A stretch of 48,988 bases of DNA from Nocardioides turkmenicus (GCF_011045035.1 NZ_JAALAA010000030.1:1-48988); one strand, 5' to 3'; numbered from the stretch's first letter, positions 7,623 to 16,213 are shown. Made by a program: numbers and translations. Notes: a model not told the origin generated them from the sequence alone.

Positions 7623-10600
7623 TCAGTCGGTCAGGTCCTTCAGCTGGACGTTGCGGTAGTGGACGGTCTCACCTCCGCCGTGGTTCTGCATGCCGACGAA
7701 GCCGGCCAGGTCGCGGGCGGGGTCGGTGCTGGTGAAGTCGTTCACCAGAGTCCCGTTGAGGAACACCTTGATCGTCGAGCCCTCGACCCGGATGTCGTAC
7801 GAGTTCCATGACCCGACCGGCTTGAGAGCCGCTGCGACCGCCTCCGGGTCGGCGCCCTTGAAGGTGTAGATGGCGCCGGTGGTGCGGTCAGGAGCGTCGG
7901 AGGCGTCGATCTGGACCTCGTAGCCCTGGTTGACCGCGACCCAGGGGTCGTTGCCGGGGTTGGGGAAGCCGACGAAGACGCCGCCGTTGTCGTCGCGGAG
8001 CAGCTTCCAGTCGAGGCGCAGGCTGTACTCGCTGAACTCCTGCTCGGCGTACCACAGCAGGCCCAGGCCGTTGGTCGTACGCAGCGAGCAGTCGTCCTGG
8101 CGACCGAACGAGCCCGGTCCGGCCATCCGCCACGCGGCCAGGGACGACAGCGTCCCGTCGAAGAGCGACTTGTAGCCCGGGGCGGGCTTCTGCGGCGTAC
8201 AGATGTCTTCGCCGCCGCCGACCTTGAGGGCGTCGAAGTTGACGTTCCCCTCGTCACCCTGGTCGTAGCGCAGGGTGATCCGGTTGACGCCGGCCTTCAG
8301 TCGCATCGACCGCGTCACCGTCGCCCAGGTCTGCCAGTCGCCGGTGGACTCGAGCGCCCACGGCTCGACCTCGGTGCCGTTGAGGTAGACCGAGACCCGC
8401 TTGGTGCCGGGCGCCGGGTCGGGGCCGTTGGCGTAGCGCAGCCGGACCGGGTACGTCCCGGCGCGGTCGACCTTCGCGTCGAAGGTCACCGACGCGCCGA
8501 CGTTGCCGAAGCCGTCGACGAACCCGGAGCCGGAGTAGCCGTTGTGCTCGACCGCGACGTTGGCGCTGCCCCGCAGGGTCGCCTGCTCGGCCTCGAGATA
8601 GCCGCGGTCAGCCGGTGACTCGTAGCCGGGGATCGAGTTGAGCGTGTACCAGGCCTCGGTGTTCCACAGCTCTTTCCCGCCCTCGCTGGTGAACGGCCGC
8701 GGCGAGCGCAGGTGCACGACACGGCCCTCCTCCAGGCCGTCGACGGTCAGCTTCACCGAGGTGCGATCGGCGGAGACCTCGGCACCCGAGACGAACAGCG
8801 GCCGCTCGTCGATCTTCGGCCCGCCGTACGACGGTCGCGGCGCGTAGCGCCAGTGGGTCATCCGGAACGCGGCGTTCGGGTTCGCGGCGATCTTCTCGAC
8901 GGTCTCCTGCGAGAGCGGCTTCGTGTACCGGATCTCGAAGCCGTTCCTGGTGGCGCGCATCTGGTGCATGTCGAACGCCGAGCCGTCGGCCGGGCTCATC
9001 CGCTGCAGGCCATAGCGGAGCTTGCCCGGCTCGCTCCAGTTGCCGGCCTCGCCGATGCCGCCGACGTAGATCGACCCGTCGGGGCCGAGCAGGGTGCGGT
9101 TCACGCCCGCCTCGAGTCCGGCGGACCAGCGGAAGACCGCGCCCTGGTACTCACCCTCGACCTTCTCCAGGAAGCCGCGCTGCAGGCCGCCGTAGGTGAC
9201 GTCGCCGAAGATCATCTGGCCTTCGTACGTCCCCTGCGACAGCATCATCGGGCTGCTCGGGGAGTTGCCGATCTCGTTCTGCGGCACCCACAGGGCCGGG
9301 TCGGTGACCGGCTTCTCGTCGAACGGGCCGGCCGGGTTCGTGTAGTGGTTGAAGAACCGCCCGGGCTTGACGTGCACCAGCTTGGAGCTGGGCAGCCAGG
9401 CGCCCTGGTTGTCCATCACGAACAGGTCGCCGTCGGGTCCGCGCATCATCCCGTTGGGCGTACGCAGCCCACCGGCGAGGTAGGTGATCTCCCCGGTCTT
9501 GCGCGAGATCTTCAGGGTCGTGCCGCGGTTGCGTGCGGGCTGCGGGTCGGTGGTCGCGCCACCGAAGTTGATGGCGACGGAGAGGTTGACGTAGAAGCTC
9601 TCCTCGTCGTGGAGGAGGCCGAAGGCGAACTCGTGGAAGTTCTCGCCGAAGGGCCATTCCGCGACCTTGCGGTGGCTGTCGTAGAAGCCGTCGCCGTCGG
9701 GGTCGGTCAGCTCGGTGAGCTGGTCGCGCTCGGAGACGAAGATCGACTCGCCGATGACGGCCACGCCCATCGGGTTGAACAGGTCGGTCGCGACCTTCTC
9801 CACCTCGACGTCCTCGGGTCCGCTGGCCGTACGGGCGTTGCTGAGGAAGAAGATCTCGCCCGGCTCGGGGTTCTCCACCCAGCCCGACGGGCTCACCGAC
9901 CCGGAGGTCACCACGGCCAAGCGGCCGTCCGGCGCCCAGTCCAGCGCGGACACCATCGGCTCGAAGCCCTCGGGCCGCAGGTCGGTCAGGTCGTACGCCG
10001 GGTGGACGCTGTCCAGTTGCATGCCGTCACCGGCGGTGTCGTTCTGCCCCTCGCAGTACTTCGTGCCCGGGGCGGTCACCCGGACGACTCCTGCCTCGGT
10101 GCTCAGGACCTCGGTCGGCACCAGCGCGAAGTCGGTGGCGCCCGGCGGACGCCACTGCAGGCGGAGCACCTCACCGCCGCCGTTCTCGAAGTGCTCCACG
10201 CGCAGGTCGTGGTAGCCCTCGCTCAGCGCGACGGAGCCGTCCTTGGCGGTCTCCCCGTGGAGCCCGTCGTGGTTGATGACCTCCGAGCCGTCGATGACCA
10301 GCCGGGAGCCGTCGTCGCTGATCAGCCGGAAGTCGTACGTCCCGGCAGCATCGATGCGCAGGTTGGCCAGGGCGTGGGAGATGAACCGTTCGGCGAGCCC
10401 GAAGTCGTCGGGCGAGTCGTAGTCGATGACCGAGGTGAGCTTGTCGACGTTGGGCGTCTGGCCGGCTCGCAGCGTGCACAGCTGCTCGATCGGCCGGCTC
10501 ATGTCGTAGGTGCGCAGCGTGACGCCGGGCTCCTGTGGTGGGAGCTCAGCCTCAGCAGCGGTGGCGGGGCCGCTGCCGAGCAGCGCCGCCGCGACCGACA

Positions 10601-10649
10601 GGCCGACGAGTGAGCCGAGCACGGCTCTGGATGGGGGGACGTGGATCAT
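7623..10649 (-). CDS. Secreted multidomain carbohydrate-active protein (PA14, sugar dehydrogenase-like propeller, CBM, DUF1080)
   Basis: 1,008 residues. The start is ATG 10649, with GGAGG five bases upstream; an earlier in-frame start at 10682 has no such site. A Sec signal peptide (about 1-33) is followed by a PA14-like domain (about 50-170, TYDFRLISDDGSRL), a glucose/sorbosone dehydrogenase-like beta-propeller (about 210-560; TPNGMMRGPDGDLFV, NPMGVAV), a CBM6/35-like module (about 660-800; EAEQATLRG, then GTYPVRLRYANG) and a C-terminal DUF1080 domain (3-keto-disaccharide hydrolase type, about 815-1005; YKSLFDG, then DDNGGVFVGF). It probably acts outside the cell on a glycan or sugar derivative. 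No transporter or sugar enzyme is adjacent. The domain calls are by motif and are confident at fold level only. Confidence 0.88.
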   Translation of the reverse strand: MIHVPPSRAVLGSLVGLSVAAALLGSGPATAAEAELPPQEPGVTLRTYDMSRPIEQLCTLRAGQTPNVDKLTSVIDYDSPDDFGLAERFISHALANLRIDAAGTYDFRLISDDGSRLVIDGSEVINHDGLHGETAKDGSVALSEGYHDLRVEHFENGGGEVLRLQWRPPGATDFALVPTEVLSTEAGVVRVTAPGTKYCEGQNDTAGDGMQLDSVHPAYDLTDLRPEGFEPMVSALDWAPDGRLAVVTSGSVSPSGWVENPEPGEIFFLSNARTASGPEDVEVEKVATDLFNPMGVAVIGESIFVSERDQLTELTDPDGDGFYDSHRKVAEWPFGENFHEFAFGLLHDEESFYVNLSVAINFGGATTDPQPARNRGTTLKISRKTGEITYLAGGLRTPNGMMRGPDGDLFVMDNQGAWLPSSKLVHVKPGRFFNHYTNPAGPFDEKPVTDPALWVPQNEIGNSPSSPMMLSQGTYEGQMIFGDVTYGGLQRGFLEKVEGEYQGAVFRWSAGLEAGVNRTLLGPDGSIYVGGIGEAGNWSEPGKLRYGLQRMSPADGSAFDMHQMRATRNGFEIRYTKPLSQETVEKIAANPNAAFRMTHWRYAPRPSYGGPKIDERPLFVSGAEVSADRTSVKLTVDGLEEGRVVHLRSPRPFTSEGGKELWNTEAWYTLNSIPGYESPADRGYLEAEQATLRGSANVAVEHNGYSGSGFVDGFGNVGASVTFDAKVDRAGTYPVRLRYANGPDPAPGTKRVSVYLNGTEVEPWALESTGDWQTWATVTRSMRLKAGVNRITLRYDQGDEGNVNFDALKVGGGEDICTPQKPAPGYKSLFDGTLSSLAAWRMAGPGSFGRQDDCSLRTTNGLGLLWYAEQEFSEYSLRLDWKLLRDDNGGVFVGFPNPGNDPWVAVNQGYEVQIDASDAPDRTTGAIYTFKGADPEAVAAALKPVGSWNSYDIRVEGSTIKVFLNGTLVNDFTSTDPARDLAGFVGMQNHGGGETVHYRNVQLKDLTD

Positions 10650-10738
10650 GGGGGCCTCCGCGTGAGATGTGGCGCGAGTCACATCCGAAGGTAGGGACCC
10701 CGTGAGACTTCGTCAAGAAGTTTGGGAACTTTCGCAAA

Positions 10739-11416
10739 TTAGTTTTGAATGTCGGGATGGCGAGGCTCCCGGGTGGTCCTCATGAGGTGGCGGGACACCA
10801 GTGCCAGCCAGGCGAACCACACCGTCAGGCCGACGCGTGGGCCGAGTCCGAGGCCCACGAACGACAGTCCGATGAAGGCCGCGACGGTCGCGATTCCGGC
10901 GATCAGGGTCGGGGTCCGCAGGTCGCGCCAGCGCTCACCGCGCCCGAACGCGTAGGCCAGTGCGAACACCGACACCAGCAGCCCCAGCACCGTGACCAGC
11001 GACTCGATCTGATGCGCCACGGCGAGCCCTGAGCTGCCCCCGTTGTCGCAGCCCGCATCGAGCGAGCGGCAGTCGAGCCGGAGCCACCCGTCGAGGAACA
11101 CGCCGGCGCCCACGACCGCCAGTGCGATCACCCCGAGCCCGCCCGCGACGCCGGGCGGCCGAGCTCGCCAGAGACCGAAGGCGAGCGCCATGACCAGCAG
11201 ACCGGTCAGGTTCGCCCCGATCTGGTTGTAGATCCAGGCATGGTCGGCGGTGCGTGCGCCGAGGTCGCTGATCGCGTCGTCGACCACGCTGTAGGCGTCG
11301 GGCTGGACGATCCCGCCGACGACCCAGGCGGCCGTGAACACGATCGGTGCGAACAGGCCGCACAGCGCGCTGAGGCGCAGCAGGCTGCGGGGGAGATGGT
11401 CGGCACCGGTCGTCAT
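10739..11416 (-). CDS. DUF998 family membrane protein
   Basis: 225 residues, with about six membrane helices separated by short loops. The DUF998 hallmarks are present: a first helix followed by PDAYSVVDDAISDLGA, and an extracellular loop with two Cys (LDCRSLDAGCDN). The function of the family is unknown. The ATG at 11416 is followed by a polar N-terminus. It is upstream of the PA14 gene on the same strand but separated by about 90 bp, so co-transcription is uncertain. Confidence 0.85.
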   Translation of the reverse strand: MTTGADHLPRSLLRLSALCGLFAPIVFTAAWVVGGIVQPDAYSVVDDAISDLGARTADHAWIYNQIGANLTGLLVMALAFGLWRARPPGVAGGLGVIALAVVGAGVFLDGWLRLDCRSLDAGCDNGGSSGLAVAHQIESLVTVLGLLVSVFALAYAFGRGERWRDLRTPTLIAGIATVAAFIGLSFVGLGLGPRVGLTVWFAWLALVSRHLMRTTREPRHPDIQN

Positions 11417-11451
11417 GCCCTCATCGTGCCGACTCCGCCGCGCGCCGTGGA

Positions 11452-12096
11452 TCAGGGACGACCCGGACCCGGCCCTCGGTCCCGCCTGAGATCGTCAGCT
11501 GTCGGGTCGAAGAGCCGGTCGAGGTGCTGATCGACAGCCGCGAGCGCGGCCTCCGGCTCGATCACGCCGAGCTCCAGGAGCGGGGTGAAGCCGGTCAGCG
11601 AGAGGATCAGGTCGGTCTCGAGCGCAGGGTCGCGATCCGAGGAGATCTGCCCGTTGGCGATTGCCTCGCGGACGAGGCGCTCGACCATCTCCCGCCCCTC
11701 CCGGAGCCCGGCGCGCGCCACCTCGCGCAGTTCGGGGTCGTGCAGTGCCTCGAGGACGTACGCGGCGTTCATGCGGCTGGTGGCGCGCGCATCGGTGTGC
11801 ATGGGGAGCATCTCGGTGACGACCACCCGCAGCACGTCTCGGGGGTGCGGAGGCTGGTCGAGCCCGGACAGGCCGTGAGCGACCCGCGCGGACGTCTGCT
11901 CGGCGGCGAACTCCATCGCGAAGGTCAGCATGGAGGTGCGCGACGAGAAGTAGTGCTGGAGCTGTCCGAGCGATACGCCGGCCTCGCGAGCCACCTCGCG
12001 CATGGTCGCGCGTGGCCAGCCCTGTTGCTCGACCACCCGCCACAGTGCGCTCGCGATGGCCTCGCGTCGTTCGCGGTGGTCGACCAGCTTCGGCAT
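11452..12096 (-). CDS. TetR/AcrR family regulator (BetI-like)
   Basis: 214 residues from ATG 12096 (MPKLVDHRERREAI), preceded by GAGG. The N-terminal HTH spans about residues 10-55 (REVAREAGVSLGQLQHYFSSR), and the remainder is an all-helical ligand domain of the BetI-like type. It is divergent from the DUF1992 gene at 12168, with a 71-bp shared promoter region, so it probably regulates itself and perhaps that gene. The ligand is unknown. The frame extends upstream of 12096 but that part overlaps the neighbouring gene and has no family similarity. Confidence 0.88.
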   Translation of the reverse strand: MPKLVDHRERREAIASALWRVVEQQGWPRATMREVAREAGVSLGQLQHYFSSRTSMLTFAMEFAAEQTSARVAHGLSGLDQPPHPRDVLRVVVTEMLPMHTDARATSRMNAAYVLEALHDPELREVARAGLREGREMVERLVREAIANGQISSDRDPALETDLILSLTGFTPLLELGVIEPEAALAAVDQHLDRLFDPTADDLRRDRGPGPGRP

Positions 12097-12167
12097 CCTC
12101 GCCCTCCCTGTTCCAATACGCGTGACATAATACAGGTGACTGATATCCGTGATGGAGGGAGCGCCGG
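12097..12167. promoter_or_regulatory. Divergent promoter region of TetR gene and DUF1992 gene
   Basis: 71 bp, AT-rich relative to the surroundings. It contains TGACATAATAC and TGACTGATATC, which offer -10-like hexamers in both directions and imperfect TGACA/TGAC half-sites suited to TetR binding. Sites were not resolved further. Confidence 0.45.
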
Positions 12168-12659
12168 GTGACGCTTCATGACCCGTACGCCTTCGCGATC
12201 GACGATGCGGTCGCGGTGGCCCTGCTCGCCGACCTCCAGGTCCGCAGGGCGATCGCGCGCGGCGACTTCGACGATCTGCCCGGCAGCGGCGAGCCGATCG
12301 ACCTGCCGGACCACCACGACCCCGACTGGTGGATCCGGAGCCTCGTCCAGCGTGAGCACATCGCACTTCTGCCGCCATCGATCCAGCTCCGCAAGGACGA
12401 CGCGGCGCTCGACGATCGCCTGGACAAGTTGATGGACGAGAAGTCCGTACGCCGCGAGGTCGACGACTTCAACGAACGCGTGATCCGAGCGCGCTACGAA
12501 CCGCCGGCCGGGCCGCCACTGATCACGATGCCGCGCGACCCCGACGCCACGGTCGCTGCGTGGGCGGAGCGCCGAGCGGCGCGAGCAGCGAGGCACCGTG
12601 AGGCTGCTCGGGCGGCGGAGCGGCGGACCCGGCGACGCGGATTCTTCCGCCGCCGGTAG
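12168..12659 (+). CDS. DUF1992 protein (DnaJ-homologue subfamily C member 28-like domain)
   Basis: 163 residues from GTG 12168, with a GGAG-rich leader just before it. The conserved DUF1992 core is present: an acidic start, then IARGDFDDLPGSGEPI and DPDWWIRSLVQRE, then a helix up to EVDDFNERVIRARY. The C-terminus is Arg/Ala-rich and ends RRRGFFRRR. The family function is unknown. It is divergent from a TetR regulator. Confidence 0.87.
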   Translation: MTLHDPYAFAIDDAVAVALLADLQVRRAIARGDFDDLPGSGEPIDLPDHHDPDWWIRSLVQREHIALLPPSIQLRKDDAALDDRLDKLMDEKSVRREVDDFNERVIRARYEPPAGPPLITMPRDPDATVAAWAERRAARAARHREAARAAERRTRRRGFFRRR

Positions 12660-12720
12660 CGCTCACCGCGCCATCTCCTCCAGCACCCGCGGCGAGGTGA
12701 CCCTCGGGTGGCGACGCCGG

Positions 12721-13158
12721 CTAGCGGACGGCGCGCTGCACCAGGGCGGTGAGCTGTTCCTCGACGGCGGGGGTCATCGCGGCGACGGCGAAGACGGTCG
12801 GCCAGATGTCGCCGTCGTCGAGGTTCGCCCACTCCTGGAAGCTGACCTCGGCATAGCGCATCTTGAACTTCCCGGCGCTCTTGTGGAACACCACGACCTT
12901 GCCGTCGGCGTTGGCGTACGCGGGCATGCCGTACCAGGTCTTCGGGGCGAGATCCGGCGCGTGCGTCGTGACGATCCGGTGGAGCGTCTCGCCGATGGCG
13001 CGGTCGTTGTCGTCCATCGCCCCGATCTTCTCGAGGCAGTCGGCGAGGTCGGCGGCGGCCTCCTTGCTCCCGCTGCCACGCTTGGCGGCGGTCCTGCGCT
13101 CGGCGGCCGCCTCCTTCATCGCGGCCTTCTCTTCCTCGGTGAAAGTGCTGTTCGCCAT
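12721..13158 (-). CDS. DUF1801 family protein
   Basis: 145 residues from ATG 13158 (MANSTFTEEEKAAMKEA), with AGGAAAG upstream. An N-terminal charged helix rich in Ala/Glu/Lys precedes the DUF1801 (YdhG-like) fold at about residues 45-140, with APKTWYGMPAYAN and VVVFHKSAGKFKMRYAEV. It is cytosolic. Its function is unknown, although relatives are often annotated as iron-chaperone-like. Longer upstream frames overlap the methyltransferase region and are not likely. Confidence 0.88.
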   Translation of the reverse strand: MANSTFTEEEKAAMKEAAAERRTAAKRGSGSKEAAADLADCLEKIGAMDDNDRAIGETLHRIVTTHAPDLAPKTWYGMPAYANADGKVVVFHKSAGKFKMRYAEVSFQEWANLDDGDIWPTVFAVAAMTPAVEEQLTALVQRAVR

Positions 13159-13234
13159 CGGTCTTTCCTTCCTGAGCAGGTCTGTTGAGACGAGCCTAAG
13201 GAGCCGGACTGTCCGTACGCTTCTTCGTTCCTGA

Positions 13235-13883
13235 TCAGTCGAAAGCAGGCTTCTGGGCGAAGACGATCGCGCCGGGGACCTCGTCGTCGGGACGCATGAG
13301 GAGCTCGGCCTCGATGGTGAACCCGGCATCGCGCAGCCATCGAGAGATCTGCTCGGGTCGCCGCCGGTGGCTGTCGACGTTGATCGGGCGTCCGGTGTAG
13401 CCGGTGGTCGAGTGCTGGGTCTGGTCGCCGACATGGAAGCCGACGAGCACCGGCCCGCCGGGCCGCAGCACCCGCCAGAACTCCTCGAACACCCCGGGCA
13501 CCGCCGGGTCGGGGATGTGGATGACGGACCAGAAGGCGAGTACGCCGCCCCACCGATCCGTCCGCCAGCGGTAGGTCGGTCATCGACCCGACCTCGAAGC
13601 CGAGATCAGGGTGGTCGCGCCGGGCGATGGCGATCATCTCGGGGGAGAGGTCGATCCCGAACGCCTCCACTCCGAGATCGTGGAGATGCCGGGTGACGTA
13701 CCCGGGGCCGCAGCCGACGTCGGCAACAGGTCCGCCCCCGCCATCGCGCACCGCCTCGGCGAACGTGGCCAGGCCGGCGCGCAGATACGGGCGGCCGTCC
13801 AGCAGGCCGCGTACCTTCTCGGCATAGCCCGCGGCGTCGGTGTCGTACGACTCGCGGGTCTCGTTCAGCCAGTCGTCGGGCAT
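13235..13883 (-). pseudogene. Class I SAM-dependent methyltransferase broken by a frameshift
   Basis: The N-terminal frame starts at ATG 13883 (MPDDWLNETRESYD) and contains the SAM-binding motif VADVGCGPGYVTRHL and FGIDLSPEMI. After SMTDLPLADGSVG the frame is lost. The next frame continues the fold without a gap: VLAFWSVIHIPDPAV, then RVLRPGGPVLVGFH, ending at 13235. The break coincides with a C run at 13548-13551, where one fewer base would restore a normal protein of about 215 residues. It is either a real frameshift or a homopolymer sequencing error. The family resembles ubiquinone/menaquinone-type methyltransferases; the substrate is unknown. Confidence 0.85.
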
Positions 13884-13939
13884 CGGAAACGACCCTAGAC
13901 CAGAGTGAAGCGCGAGATTCTTGCCGCGCTGCCCGCTGC

Positions 13940-14241
13940 CGCGCTGCCCGCAGCCCGCTGCCCGCAGCGCGTCGCCGAGCGCTTGTCGTGCTCGCCGCGT
14001 GCTGCTCTCGTTCTGGACGTTGGTCAGGCCTCGCGATGAATAATCGTTCAGCGGCACCGCTGCTGACAGCGCCGTGTCCCGCCAGCGCCGATGCCGGGTC
14101 GCGCACCAGCTCGGCGCCGGGGAAACCATCGCCCCCGTCGTAGTCCATCGCCCATGCGGTGCCGATGGGGTGCCCATCATCGATGAGCCAGAAGTCGGTC
14201 TCTCGTGGCAGCTCTTCGGGCCGCTCGCCGCGGGCGAGGGC
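13940..14241 (-). pseudogene. Decayed remnant of a duplicated DUF6879-XRE pair
   Basis: From 14241 to about 14094 one frame reads ARGERPEELPRETDFWL, then GTAWAMDYDG and GAELVRDP. Another frame continues with HRRWRDTALSAAVPLNDY to about 14031. Both match the C-terminus of the intact DUF6879 protein at 15221-15772. A little further on, STRRARQALGDALRA (about 14003-13960) matches the start of the intact XRE protein (TRRAREALGDALRTA). No start codon or full domain is left. The order DUF6879 then XRE is kept, so this is a degraded tandem copy. It ends in a GCTGCCCGC-rich low-complexity stretch near 13926-13970. Confidence 0.8.
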
Positions 14242-14297
14242 CGTATCGCGAGTTTGATGATGCTCGCGGTCTCGGGTCAAGGGACCGAGCGGGTCGG

Positions 14298-15173
14298 TCA
14301 GGCGCCGCCCTCGTTTGACCGTGAGAGACCTCGAGCGAGCTCGAGGCACCGGTCCGCCGCATCGCTGCCGGTGAGGGCGACCTTCGTGAGGGCCTCGGCC
14401 CAGCGCTCGTACTGCGCGACCTCTACGGGGTCAGCGATCTCCAAACTTCCAGCCGTGGTCTCGATGGTGACAACCTGGTCGCGCTGGACCCAGCCATGCC
14501 CGACCAGCACGGGGTACTGATTCAGCGGGACAATCCCGACCGTCGCTTTAGCACGGATGGCCAGATCGGCCAGGTGCTCCAACTGTGCTCGCATCACTGC
14601 GGGACCCCCGATACAGGGGTGGAGGGCAGTCTCCGAAACAAGGATGGTCACGTTTCGTCCTGGCTCGTACAGGATCGACGAGCGACGCATCCGGGCTGCG
14701 ATCATCGCGGCCACGTCGTCCTCGCTTGCGCCGTGCTCGACTGGTCCACCGAGCAGTTCTAGCAATGCGGCTGCGTAGCCGGGGGTCTGGCATAGTCCAG
14801 GAACGGCGGCAGGCTCGTAGTTGAAGATCGTCGTTGAGGCCTTCTCGGCGGCGGCGGTTGCCCGCTGCAGCGCCGCTGCGCCGTCATCGTCCTGGAAGGC
14901 GTCCCGAAAGACTGAGTACTCCCATGAGGCACGCTGCTGGATCGCCAGGAGCCGGTCGAGGTCCGCGCCAACGGCTGTTGCCCAGGCGCGGACCTCGTCG
15001 CTGGTGGGCACCTGGCGTCCGGCCTCGATCCTGGAGATCTTCGGCTGCGACCACGCTTGGCCGGTCCGCTGCAGCTGCGCGGCGAGAGCAACTCCGGTCA
15101 CCCCGGCCTCTCGCCGCGCAGTACGTAACGCGTCCCCGAGGGCTTCTCGTGCTCGCCGCGTCGGGCCACTCAC
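14298..15173 (-). CDS. XRE family regulator with DUF5753 domain
   Basis: 291 residues. The N-terminal HTH (about 10-70) reads ALGDALRTARREAG, then WSQPKISRIEAGRQVP. A DUF5753 domain (about 95-285) follows, with the typical FNYEPAAVPGLCQT, RRSSILYEP, then PLNQYPVLVG and DPVEVAQYERWAEAL. This is the regulator type (WhiJ-like) that streptomycetes and relatives carry in many copies next to small effector genes such as DUF397. Here the partner upstream is DUF6879, 47 bp away and on the same strand, so an operon is likely. The DNA target is unknown. A hairpin in the leader of the operon is a candidate site. Confidence 0.9.
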   Translation of the reverse strand: MSGPTRRAREALGDALRTARREAGVTGVALAAQLQRTGQAWSQPKISRIEAGRQVPTSDEVRAWATAVGADLDRLLAIQQRASWEYSVFRDAFQDDDGAAALQRATAAAEKASTTIFNYEPAAVPGLCQTPGYAAALLELLGGPVEHGASEDDVAAMIAARMRRSSILYEPGRNVTILVSETALHPCIGGPAVMRAQLEHLADLAIRAKATVGIVPLNQYPVLVGHGWVQRDQVVTIETTAGSLEIADPVEVAQYERWAEALTKVALTGSDAADRCLELARGLSRSNEGGA

Positions 15174-15220
15174 CGAACCTGCTCCTTGCTGATCGTCCTG
15201 TCCTCGTTCCGGCCCGTCGA

Positions 15221-15772
15221 TCAGACCTCGCGACGAAGATAGTCGTTCAGCGGCACTGCCGCTGCCAGCGCGGTGTCACGCCACCGCCGATAGGTCTCGA
15301 TCGTGCCCGGGTCGCGCACCAACTCGGCGCCGTGGAAGCCACCACCATCGTCGTAGTTCATAGCCCACGCGGTGCAACTTGGCAGGCCATCGTCGAACAA
15401 CCAGAAGTCTGTCCCGCGAGGCAGGCCTTCGGGCCACTGCCCGCGGGCGACAGGGAGTAGAAGGATGTCCTCGCCAGCGGCATGGTTGCCGACGTATGCG
15501 GCAATCTCGAAGCGCAGGTAGTCAGTCAGCGGCTCTTCGACGACATGCACGCGCCGCAACGATCGGCCTTCCGCCTTGTGTCCGGCGATCACTGCTCTCC
15601 AGTCGTCGCTGCCGGGGGACTGGACCTGTCCGGTGCGCAGGAACTCCTGGTACTTGTCCCGTTCACTGTCGACGTTGTAGATCTGCAGCGTCTCAAGGCG
15701 GAACCACGAGTCGGTCAACGTGTGGAACACCTCCGGCCATGTCGGCTCTGCAGCCGTCGTCTCCTCGCCCAC
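15221..15772 (-). CDS. DUF6879 family protein
   Basis: 183 residues from 15772. The typical DUF6879 core is visible: TDSWFRLETLQIYNV, then EGRSLRRVHVVEEPLTDYLR, GTDFWLFDD and GAELVRDP near the C-terminus. No membrane segment or known catalytic motif is seen. The family is commonly encoded next to XRE-DUF5753 regulators in actinobacteria and is thought to belong to the same regulatory module; its biochemical role is not established. Spacing to the upstream small gene is 6 bp, so the three genes are probably co-translated. Confidence 0.85.
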   Translation of the reverse strand: MGEETTAAEPTWPEVFHTLTDSWFRLETLQIYNVDSERDKYQEFLRTGQVQSPGSDDWRAVIAGHKAEGRSLRRVHVVEEPLTDYLRFEIAAYVGNHAAGEDILLLPVARGQWPEGLPRGTDFWLFDDGLPSCTAWAMNYDDGGGFHGAELVRDPGTIETYRRWRDTALAAAVPLNDYLRREV

Positions 15773-15778
15773 GCCGAA

Positions 15779-16000
15779 TCAGGCCTGAGCCTCGATGGCC
15801 CGCGCCGCGCGCAGGATGACGTCGGCCGGGATGGTCACGGCGTCCTCGTGGTCAGGCAGGTTCGCGCCGAGCTCGGTGCGAGTGGCGTCGTCGATCTTGA
15901 TGCCCTGGACAACCAGGACGGCGGGGTCGTCCGTGGTGTGCACGGAGGGGCAGCCCGTGTTTTCGCATCCGTTGATGACAGCGATTCGTGTGAGGGCCAT
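15779..16000 (-). CDS. Small CxxxxC protein of the DUF6879-XRE module
   Basis: 73 residues from ATG 16000 (MALTRIAVINGCENTGCPSV); an in-frame ATG at 16018 would add six residues. The N-terminus carries the paired Cys motif CENTGCP, followed by VLVVQGIKIDD and a C-terminal helix IPADVILRAARAIEAQ. Similar small proteins with a C-x4-CP head and a VVQG strand are common next to DUF6879/XRE genes in streptomycetes. Possible roles are metal-dependent effector or antagonist of the XRE regulator (inference). It is first in a three-gene operon. Confidence 0.72.
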   Translation of the reverse strand: MALTRIAVINGCENTGCPSVHTTDDPAVLVVQGIKIDDATRTELGANLPDHEDAVTIPADVILRAARAIEAQA

Positions 16001-16023
16001 ACCGAGAAAACCTTCCATCACTT

Positions 16024-16051
16024 GGTTGGCTCGGTCTGTTTCGAGCCAACC
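16024..16051 (-). promoter_or_regulatory. 10-bp perfect hairpin in leader of the DUF6879-XRE operon
   Basis: GGTTGGCTCG at 16024-16033 is followed by 8 nt and then CGAGCCAACC at 16042-16051. It lies 24 bp upstream of the first start codon (16000). It could be an operator for the XRE protein or a leader RNA stem. Confidence 0.6.
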
Positions 16052-16108
16052 CCGAGTCGCCATCTTGGCGGAATCAGACACCGCACGCAATCATGTGGCT
16101 TATATTTG

Positions 16109-16128
16109 AGTGGATAATATGATTCACT
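16109..16128. promoter_or_regulatory. Candidate TetR operator
   Basis: AGTGGATAATATGATTCACT is an imperfect 20-bp palindrome (8 of 10 positions pair). It sits in an AT-rich segment 86 bp before the TetR start at 16214 and also lies upstream of the divergent DUF6879 operon. Confidence 0.6.
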
Positions 16129-16213
16129 AGCGGAGTCCGGGGCGTCGAAAGGGTTTCCAGCCATGCGGTCGGCGTCCTGGGTTCCAGCCGTCCACCGACA
16201 CGTACGGAGCAGT

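Noticed and set aside
8712..10613. 633-codon plus-strand frame inside the PA14/DUF1080 gene
   Set aside because: Antisense shadow; the protein is low-complexity Val/Arg/Asp-rich with no domain.
13926..13970. CRISPR-like or satellite repeat of GCTGCCCGC
   Set aside because: Short low-complexity stretch of irregular units without spacers.
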